64,000 nt of DNA from Odobenus rosmarus divergens (Eukaryota > Chordata > Mammalia > Carnivora > Odobenidae): contig NW_004450458.1 in assembly GCF_000321225.1 (NCBI RefSeq), positions 1,305,186 through 1,369,185 of the forward strand, in the 5' to 3' direction. This document shows positions 56,240-64,000 of this stretch, piece after piece. Each line of letters begins with the position of its first letter. The first letter of the stretch is position 1. The translations under genes and the position numbers were made by a program. The notes below the pieces were generated by a model. It saw only the letters and a program-made list of their open reading frames with translations, did no database searches and had not been told where the DNA came from.

Positions 56240-56660
56240 ACTGGAACCTTACTGTCTTTCACTCCTGCAACCAGCCACGCTCCCTCTCTCAACATGGAGT
56301 ATTACACCTGCTGCTTCCCATTCCTGGAATGCTCCCCCACCTCCTGCCCACCCTGCTCTTCAGCTGGCTGGCATCTGCGCATTGACTTCTGTTCATTTCA
56401 ACCCAATCACTGCTCCATGACTTAGCGGGTGTAAGTTGGGTCCTCCTGCTGCTTGGTCACAGGAAACTGTATCCTTTGAAATCACATGTTACAGTCCATA
56501 ATTAAACACTATCTATCTCTTCATTTGGTGAAAAATCAGCTCTGCAATAAGATTGTAAACTCTGAGAGGACAGATTTAACATCCGTTTAGCTGACAATGG
56601 AACTCTTGCTCTTAGCACTGTGCCTGGCACATAGTCTGTTGAATGAATAATTGAGAGTGA
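56240..56660 (+). mobile_element. LINE-2 3'-end fragment
   Basis: CATTCCTGGAATGCTCCCCC, GTAAACTCTGAGAGGACAG, TTAGCACTGTGCCTGGCAC and TGTTGAATGAATAAT at the right, the sense L2 3' end. Confidence 0.65.
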
Positions 56661-57599
56661 CATAATTTGTAGGGGGATTTGGCAAATAACTCAGAAGACA
56701 TTATGGAGAGATTGGAAGCTCATAAGCCCTATGTGAGCATGGGAGGCAGGGGTGTTGCCAGGGAGAGAGATATGGTATTACAAATGTCTAATTTTCACCA
56801 GGTATATTTTTACATTGTGAATGTGTAAATTATATACACATTAATGACTGCATGTCTATCTGCATTTCCTTTGCTCCATGATCTGCAGAAGACACATACC
56901 ATTGGTAGATGAATAGCTTATCAGAAGGGCATTCGTTTAAAGGAGAAACTTCTTTTAGTACAGAGTGTAAATAATATATTCTCCAGAGCCTCTATTTGAA
57001 AAGCACAAGTCAAAAAAGATCACCGAGGCAGGAATCACCCATACTGATCAAAGGTGCACATAATTTCTTCAGTAGAGGGTGCTAAAATATAACTTTGGCA
57101 CAGTGAAGCTTGCTTAGCAAAAGTTTGTTTAGTTGAGTAATAGATTTGCCTATTCTGTTCTGTCTCATTCAGCAAATATATCTGAAAAGGGCTAGTCTTA
57201 TAGAATATGGGCATAGGAGATCTTAAGAACCAAAGTTTAAAAGTTTTTTCAATATTAAATACAAGGTTAATTTCCTCCATGTTGTCTTGTCACTTCATAA
57301 AATGTTTAATGCTCCGGGGGAAAAAAAAACTTGTTGTAGAGTACCATAGTATACATGTTATATAACATATAATACAATATATATTATATATATTATACCT
57401 CATGCAAGTTACCAGAAGGTTGGAAAATGAGCCTTTTTGGAAAGCTTGGCAAAATTATTATTAGTCCCTCAAATTTGTAGAGGGTGTTTTATCACATCCA
57501 TCAACCCAAAAACTTTTTGAAGGTTATCTTACAGGTTATCTGGAGGCTCATTTGTTTAATCCTCAGAAGCTTTTAAGAAACCCTATGTATCAGTCAAGC

Positions 57600-58173
57600 A
57601 AGGCTGGATAACACTGCCGTAACAATCTCAGGGTCAGTGACTTCGACAGCAAAGGTTTATTTCTAGCTCATGCTTTGTGTCCATCATGTTGTTGTCCCGG
57701 GGCTCTGGCCACTGTTGTTATAAGGGGAATCAGGTTGATGGAGCAGCCATCACCTTGAAAGTCACCAGTCAGCATGGCAGAGGGAAGGAAAAGCGTGGGC
57801 AGTCATGCTTTGGCTCTCAAAGCTTGTCTGGAGGTGGCACTTGTTATCTTTGCTCACATTTTCTTTTTAAAAAGATTTTATTTATTTATGTGACAGAGAG
57901 GGAGAGTGCGCACAAGCAGGGGGAGCAGCAGACAAAGGGAGAGGGAGAAGCAGGGAGCCCAGTGTGGGACTCGATCCCAGGACCCTGGGGTCCTGACCTG
58001 AGCCAAAGGCAAACACTTAACTGACGGAGCCACCCAGACACCGCATTTGCTCACATTTTCTTAACTAAAGCAAATTACATGGCCGTGTCATCTAATGTAG
58101 AATTTGGGGGAAAGGATAGGTGCATAGGGGGAGGAAAACCAGAAATATTGGATAGATAGCCTTAGTCACTACC
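57600..58173 (-). mobile_element. LTR-like dispersed repeat, split by a SINE (class uncertain)
   Basis: AAAGGTTTATTTCTAGCTC, ATGGAGCAGCCATCACC, then after the SINE CAAATTACATGGCCG and AGAAATATTGGATAG, with a CACTACCACA end. I recognise the text as a common mammalian LTR-type repeat, probably ERVL/MaLR, but not the family. Confidence 0.4.
57866..58045 (-). mobile_element. Can-SINE, minus orientation
   Basis: AAAAAGATTTTATTTATTTATG tail, GCAGGGGGAGCAGCAGAC body, head ending GAGCCACCCAGACACCGC. Perfect 17-bp duplication TTTGCTCACATTTTCTT (57849-57865, 58046-58062). Confidence 0.95.
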
Positions 58174-59016
58174 ACATGCTACAAATGTTATAATAATAAA
58201 AGTCACTGGAAATAATTTAGCCACATTGACTTTGAAGTTCTTTGATCTTCCAAGTAAGGGATTGTAGGCAATGATGTTAACTTTCCTCCCTAACTGTAGG
58301 AACTGCTAGCATGGATAATTAAACTACTTTGCTTTCGGCTTTTAAATTCATTGCCACATATGATTTGGAGGGGAGGAGTGGATAGTAGATTTACTTCTCT
58401 ACTTAGGATTTGCTTTGATTAATATTAAAACCTATTTGTCTTTTCTGAGAACACACTCAACCCCTGTAGGTGGGAAGAGATGAGAAGGGAAAAGGAAACA
58501 ACCAGGCTTGGGAAAAAGGGTCCAGCAGCTGGAGGCTAACCTTTTGCAGTGGATGGGTCACAAAACAGAAACGAAAATTTGCTGCTCAGCTATCCTTTTT
58601 CACTTAACCTTCTAGAGCCAGAAAAACAGGTTTCTCTAATAAAGATGTAAAATGAAGTAGTCCTTCCAAGTGCTGAAATAAGGAGTTCTGTTCCCTAATG
58701 TAACAGACCTAAGGGAATCTTGGATGGATCTGCCACTAAGCAGAGGGTTTGACAGCCTCCCACTGTGACAGCCATCACCCCTCACCAGGAACAATCCAGC
58801 GCTGTGATCAGGTTGTAATCAGAGAGGCACAAAACTAGCTCTCCCGGGAACCCAGGCTCTCCTTCCAAGGAGCTGGCAAGTTGCCTGACCTCAGCAAAAG
58901 CTGAAGGATGCTTTAGGTCAGAAGCAGGCTGAGAAGCTAAATGGCAGCCCAGGACACAAAGGCCACCGCCACTAGTAATCCTAACACAGTCCTGGGCTTT
59001 TTAAAACGGACCAGCA

Positions 59017-59225
59017 GGGGCGCGTGGGTGGCTCAGTTGGTTAAGAGACTGTCTTCTTCTGCTCAGGTCATGATCCTGGGGTCCGGGGATGGAGCCCGGC
59101 ATCAGGCTCCCTGCTCATTGGGGGGTCTGCTTCTCCCTCTACTCCTCCCCCTGCTCATGCGCTCACACTCGCTTTCTCTCTCACATGGGCTCTCTTCAAA
59201 TAAACAAATAAAATCTTAAAAAAGG
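59017..59225 (+). mobile_element. Can-SINE, plus orientation
   Basis: GGGGCGCGTGGGTGGCTCAG head, CTTCAAATAAACAAATAAAATC tail; duplication GGACCAGCA at 59008-59016 and 59226-59234. Confidence 0.95.
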
Positions 59226-59894
59226 GGACCAGCAAAGAGTTGATTAGCAGTTGATGTGGATGATCAATGTGCCCTTCCTATCATCACCCTAACCTAGATC
59301 CTGCCTAGAAAGAGGGTGGAAGCAGGTGAGGAGTTAGCTCCCACCTACCTATGGTGCAAGTTGCTGAGTTGTCGGAAAAGCTGCAAGGAATGTTTTATGC
59401 ATCTCCACCAAATCAACAGGGGGAAACAGAGGCCCCAAGTAAACGTCGTTAGAATGCAGTATTATTCTTTAGTATTCATCATCTTTACTCTCCAGCCACC
59501 TAAACTTTGTTTGCTAATATCCTACTCATCATTCAGGGGCACTGAAGCTCCCATGTTCTACAAAAGCTTTTTCGAATCTCCCAAGTTAGAATTCTTTTTC
59601 TCTGTTCTGCATCGCTTCTCGCTGGTAGCTCCGTGATAGCACGTACCACAGGCCACTTTTCATGGCATCTGCTTGTGTCTGTCTCCTTCCCAGCCTCCGG
59701 ATTGAGAGCATTGGCAAGGCAGTGATCAAACACAGTTTACCTGCTGATTCTGCCCAGCTCCCACCCAGTTCCATGAACACAGAAGGTACTCAGTACATGC
59801 CTGCTGATTTGGATAGACCACGTGGACATTTTACCATGGCGTTCAGTTTCTGTTAACCTAAGAAACATTTTGAACATCCACGGAAGTACCGGAA

Positions 59895-60115
59895 TCAGAA
59901 TGATATGGTATTAAACCTCAGCAGTTTCTTATTAACTATGTGTTCCCAGGCAAATTACTTCATTTCTTGACCCCTCAGTGTTCTGTTTATAACATGGGGC
60001 TGAGCTAACTTGCTGGCTTAGTGTAAGAATTAAGTGGGATAATATATGCAAAGCACTTAGCACCATGCCTGGTTCATAACAAGGCTTCAAAAGGCAGCTA
60101 TTGTTAGTATGAATG
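59895..60115 (+). mobile_element. MIR SINE, nearly full length
   Basis: CAGGCAAATTACTTCATTTC, CCCTCAGTGTTCTGTTTAT, AACATGGGGCTGAGC, CAAAGCACTTAGCACCATGCC and AAGGCAGCTATTGTTAG in sense order. Confidence 0.85.
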
Positions 60116-60191
60116 TATTACCACAAGCTCTTCTAACTCCAAGCATAGGAATCATGAAAGTCAAAACTATACTGTTTAAAAACTGACGAGA

Positions 60192-60325
60192 ATCACTATA
60201 TTGTACACCTGAAACTAATAGAACACTGTATGTTAACTACACTGGAATTAAAAGAAAAACTAAAAAAACCTAAAAATTTTAAAAAATTAAAAATCTCATC
60301 AATCAAAACTAAATCAATAAAAAAT
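60192..60325 (+). mobile_element. Very short (134-bp) 5'-truncated LINE-1 3' end
   Basis: TATTGTACACCTGAAACTAAT, GAACACTGTATGTTAACTAC and an A-rich tail are the last bases of a carnivore L1 (compare 36300-36345). Flanked by AAAAACTGACGAGA (60178-60191) and AAAAACTGATGAGA (60326-60339). Confidence 0.9.
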
Positions 60326-60602
60326 AAAAACTGATGAGAGAGAACCTATAGACCAAAAGAGAATTAAAAGGTATATCAATCAGTGGCAATGCAGGGCATC
60401 TATTATATAGATCCTAACTGAAACTAACTGAACACTGACTTTGTTGGTATTAGGGAATTATCATTAATTTTTTAAGATGTGGTAATGGCATTGCACTTAT
60501 GGTCTTTAAAAAGAAGAATTCTTACCTTTTAGAGATCTGTCCTGATACAGTCACAGATTAAAACTTAGAGTTTTGGGGATTGGCTTCAAAATAAACTAGG
60601 AT

Positions 60603-60785
60603 CAGGGGGAGGGCGCCTGGGTGGCTCATTTGGTTAAGCAGCTGACTTGATTTTGGCTCAGGTCATGATTTCAGGGTCATGGGATAGGTCCCCTAAATTG
60701 GGCTCCACCCTGGGTGTGGAGGTGGCTTGAGATTCTCTCTCCCTCTCCCTCTGCCCCTCCCCCTGGCTCTCTCTGGAAAAAAAAA
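60603..60785 (+). mobile_element. Diverged Can-SINE
   Basis: GGGCGCCTGGGTGGCTCATTTG head, GATTTTGGCTCAGGTCATG, CT-rich body, plain A-tail. Flanks AAACTAGGAT and AAGCTAGGAT. Confidence 0.9.
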
Positions 60786-61849
60786 AAGCTAGGATGGGAT
60801 TAGGGGAAGTCAGTGAGGGTTCAGATGAAATGCAATTGGCTATTGGTTGATAATTGTTGAAGCTGGGTAATTACTTGTTGTCCATTCTTTGAAATTTTGG
60901 AGTTTTCCATAAATATTCAGCTACTCCTTCCCATGGGTCAGTTTTCCCCTGGGAAGCAGTCTCTGGGGAGAAAATTCTCTGGGGAGTGTTCTTGGGATCT
61001 GAGTCTGTGAGGGTGTGAAGGAAGGAGCACCAGGCAGTGGGAGGAGGATTCATTCACTTGATCAAGGATAAATATTGGTCAATAGCAACAAACAAACAAA
61101 AAAAACCCTTTTTATTCCATTTGAAGTACAATGCCTGCATCTTTCATATCCTTAACAAAGACGGCTTCATAGCAGGTGTTTTATTTTTGTATGTTTTTCT
61201 GGAAGTCATTTTTCTCTTGATCATTCTACTTACCAGTTATAGCCTTAGGAAGACATTTTTGTCATTCCATGGAATAGATGCAAGTAAGAGACACATGTAC
61301 GCTCCGTCAGCGGAGTGGGGAGCCGTTCTATCTGGGTGCAAGCAATAGGGGGGCATACTGACAAGAATGAAAAAAAAAAACATTTTTTAAGTGAACTAAA
61401 CATCTGACTTTTGTTACCACTATGTGAAAGTATTGGGAACCTGGGCAGGCAGGGATAAGATGGGTGGCTTTCCAGCCATGTGGAGAATCAGCTGAGGTCA
61501 CTCAAATGAATTTAGCAGGTAGCTGGGCTGGGATGGAAGGTCCCAGTTTCACTCACACATCTGGTGCCTAGTGTTCCTCCATATGGCTTTTTCCTCTTCA
61601 CATGGTATCTCATGATTCAGTAGTATGCTTGAGCTTCTTTACATCCAGATGGCTGGTATCTTCGAGCAAATACAGAAGTTGCCAGTCTTTTTAAAGGCGA
61701 GACTTTTAGAGGTGATCACTCCTGCCATATTCATTGGTTATAGCAAGTCACAAGATCAGCCCAAGTTTAAGGGGAGGGGAAATAGATTTTACCTCTTCAT
61801 ATGTTTACAGGGAAAAAAAAAAGTAATTAATGACATTCATCTTTAGACA

Positions 61850-64000
61850 CTTCTACCTCAGGCAAGATATTTAAAATCGCACATAAATACAGAACAAACG
61901 AAAACATAGAATTCATTACCAGAAGACCTGTCCCACAAGAAAAGGTTAAGGAAATTCTACAGGCAAAGGAATATGATGCTTGACAGAAAGGTGGATTTAC
62001 AAAAAGAAATGAAGATCTCCAGAAATGATTAAACTGAAAGTAAATTATAAAAGACATTTTGCTTTTAATTGCTCTAAAAGATAATTGATTATTTAACAAT
62101 GAATCGTAGAATTGTCACATATGTAGAAGAAAAATCTATGCCAACAACAACACAAAAGATAGAAATGGGGAACTTACAATTTGGGAATTTCCAATGGGGT
62201 GTTGGAAGTATACTGTCATAACGTTCTTATACTATGTGAGAAGCAGTAGAGTATTATTTAAAGGTAGCCTGTGGTTAATGAAAGATTAGGGCAAACTAAG
62301 TATTTCGAAGACATAATATTGTGAACCAACTTGCTTAGCTGACACTGGGTGAAGCCAACATTCCACCTCAAAATGCAGAATGCACATTCTTTTCAAGTAC
62401 AGGCAGAACATTTTCACCAAGATAGGCCATATCCTGGGCTAACTGAATAAATTCATATTCTGAAATGCTTCCATAAATTTAAAAGAATTAAAAAACCACA
62501 TGAAGTATATTTTCTAGCCACAACAGAACTAAACTATAAATCCATAACAAAGAAATATCTGGAAAACCCCCAAATCTTTGGAAAAGAAAGATTACTAAAT
62601 AATACATGGGTAAAAAAGGAAATCATAGGGGAAGCAGAAAATATTTTGAATTGGATAAAAATGAAGTCACAATAAATCAAAATGTATGGGGAGTGTAGCT
62701 AAAGCAATGCTTAGAGGAAAAGTTACACTATATATGCTGATATCAGAAAACAAGAGAGTTGTAAGTCAATAATCTAAGTTTCTACCTTAAGAAATTGGGA
62801 AAGAAAAGTAAATTAACTCAAAGCAAGAGAAGGAGGGAAATAATAAAGGAAAAGCAGAAATCACTGAAATGGAAAACAGAAAAACAATAGGAAAAATAGT
62901 GAAACCAAAAGCTAATTCTTTGCCTGTTTTTTTATTTGTTATTTATTTTTTGATATTATTTTTTTAATTCAATTAATTAACATATAGTGTATTACTAGTT
63001 TCAGAAGTAGAGTTCAGTGATTCATCAGTTCCATATAACACCAAGTGCTCATCACATCAAGTGCCCTCCTTAACGCCCATCACCCAGTTACCCCATCCCT
63101 CCACCCCCCTACCCTCCAGCAACCCTCAGTTTGTTTCCTATAATTAAGAGTCTCTTATGATTTGTCTCCCTCTCCGATTTCGTCGTTTTATTTTTCCCTC
63201 TCTTCCCCTATGATCCTCCGTTTTGTTTCTTAAATTCCACTTTTGAGTGAGATGATATGATAATTGTCTTTCTCTAATTGACTTATTTCGCTTAGCATAA
63301 TACCCTCTAGTTCCATCCATATTGTTGTAAATGGCAAGATTTTTTTTTGATGGCTGAGTAGTATTCCATTGTGGGTGTGTATATGTATATGTATATATAT
63401 ACATATACCACATTTTCTTTATCCATTCATCTATTGATGGACAGCAGGGCTCCTTCCATAGTTTAGCTATTGTGGACATTGCTGCTATAAACATTGGGGT
63501 GCAGGTGCCCCTTTGGATCACTACAATTGTATCTTTGGGGTAAATACCCAGTAGTGCAATTGCTGGGTCGTAGGGTAGTTCTATTTTCAACTTTGAGGAA
63601 CCTCCATACTGTTTTCCAGAGTGGCTGCACCAGCTTGCATTCCCACCAACAGTGTAGGAGGGTTCCCCTTTCTCCGCGTCCTCGCCAACATCTGTCGTTT
63701 CTTGACTTGTTAATTTTCAAAAGCTGGTTCTTTGAAAAGATCCATAAAGCTGATAAACCTCTAGCCAAAATGACCATGGATATGAGAGGACTCAAATTAC
63801 CAATATTAAGAATGAAACAGGGAACAGCACTGATGACCCTGTGAACATCTAAGGGATGAGAAGAACATGATCACGTACAACATGATGCTTATAGACTTGA
63901 CAATTTGGATAAAATGGATAAATATTTTGAGAGATGCAAATTACCAGAGCTCCCTCAAGAAGAAATAAATGACTGAATGGTCCTAGGTCTTAAAGAAATT
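61850..64000 (+). mobile_element. Old LINE-1, plus orientation, running past the window edge
   Basis: Upstream L1 text at 61.9-62.3 kb (ACAGGCAAAGGAATATGATG) and ORF2 at 62.34-62.92 and 63.72-64.0 kb (GGCCATATCCTGGGCTAAC, AACTAAACTATAAATCC, GATAAACCTCTAGCCAAAATG). Frames are broken. A younger inverted L1 is inserted at 62923-63718. Confidence 0.8.
62923..63718 (-). mobile_element. 5'-truncated LINE-1 inserted in the older L1
   Basis: Poly-T-rich end, antisense 3' UTR (GAGTTCAGTGATTCATCAG), antisense ORF2 end encoding [19 protein letters not shown] and [16 protein letters not shown] on the minus strand. Flanked by AAAAGCTAATTCTTTG (62907-62922) and AAAAGCTGGTTCTTTG (63719-63734), which joins the older L1 in register. 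Confidence 0.95.

Larger units (their letters stand above)
44431..64000. other. Upstream flank of SMIM13, no gene recognised
   Basis: No exon or protein homology is recognisable. It holds L2, MER5, MIR and MLT1 relics, two possible ERV LTRs, nine SINEs, a 134-bp L1 end and a nested L1 pair at the right edge. Stretches 44.45-45.5, 50.6-51.3, 51.8-52.4, 54.5-55.6, 56.7-57.5, 58.2-58.9, 59.3-59.9 and 60.8-61.8 kb appear unique and featureless. Confidence 0.6.

Noticed and set aside
63144..63795. Minus-strand ORFs of 148 and 110 codons
   Set aside because: C-terminal ORF2 remnant of a truncated L1.

Overview
This is a stretch of mammalian nuclear genome. The repeat content points to a carnivoran: about twenty tRNA-Lys-derived Can-SINEs (SINEC) carry the typical head GGCGCCTGGGTGGCTCAG, a CT-rich body and an AAATAAAATCTTT tail. 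The subtype (CTCAGCAGGGAGTCTGCTTCTCC core) differs from the dog and cat consensus forms as I remember them and suggests an arctoid caniform (bear, seal or mustelid). The species call is an inference from SINE subtype only.

One protein-coding gene is clear: SMIM13, a small single-pass membrane protein, on the minus strand. Its first coding exon (43754 to 43679) lies in a CpG island (about 43.6-44.4 kb) with a consensus GTGAGT donor. Its second coding exon (19847 to 19660) follows a good polypyrimidine/AG acceptor. The exons join in frame to give 87 residues across a 23.8 kb intron. A long AT-rich 3' UTR probably runs to about 15.35 kb. A ZNF143/THAP11-type element sits just upstream of the CpG island.

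The most interesting object lies inside this 3' UTR, on the same strand: an uninterrupted 198-codon ORF (19121 to 18525). It encodes the N-terminal DNA-binding half of a pogo/Tigger transposase (Brinker-like HTH plus CENP-B-like HTH) joined directly to what looks like the family's acidic C-terminal tail, with no DDE catalytic core. It is either a well-preserved fossil or a domesticated DNA-binding protein expressed from the SMIM13 transcription unit.

Layout: 1-15.3 kb is flank downstream of SMIM13 (old L1, L2, MLT1, hAT, Tigger MITE and SINEs, no gene). 15.3-19.66 kb is the SMIM13 3' UTR with the transposase-derived ORF. 19.66-19.85 kb is coding exon 2. 19.85-43.68 kb is the intron. It holds an L1M, an old L1 (28.06-32.8 kb) broken up by later insertions including an LSM5 retropseudogene, a younger 5'-truncated L1 (34.26-36.62 kb), a Tigger MITE and MLT1. 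43.6-44.4 kb is the promoter and first exon. 44.4-64 kb is upstream flank with L2, MER5, MIR, MLT1, possible ERV LTRs, tandem SINE insertions and an L1-into-L1 insertion at the right edge. No RNA gene, CRISPR, operon or prokaryotic feature is present; nearly all other ORFs are repeat-derived or chance.
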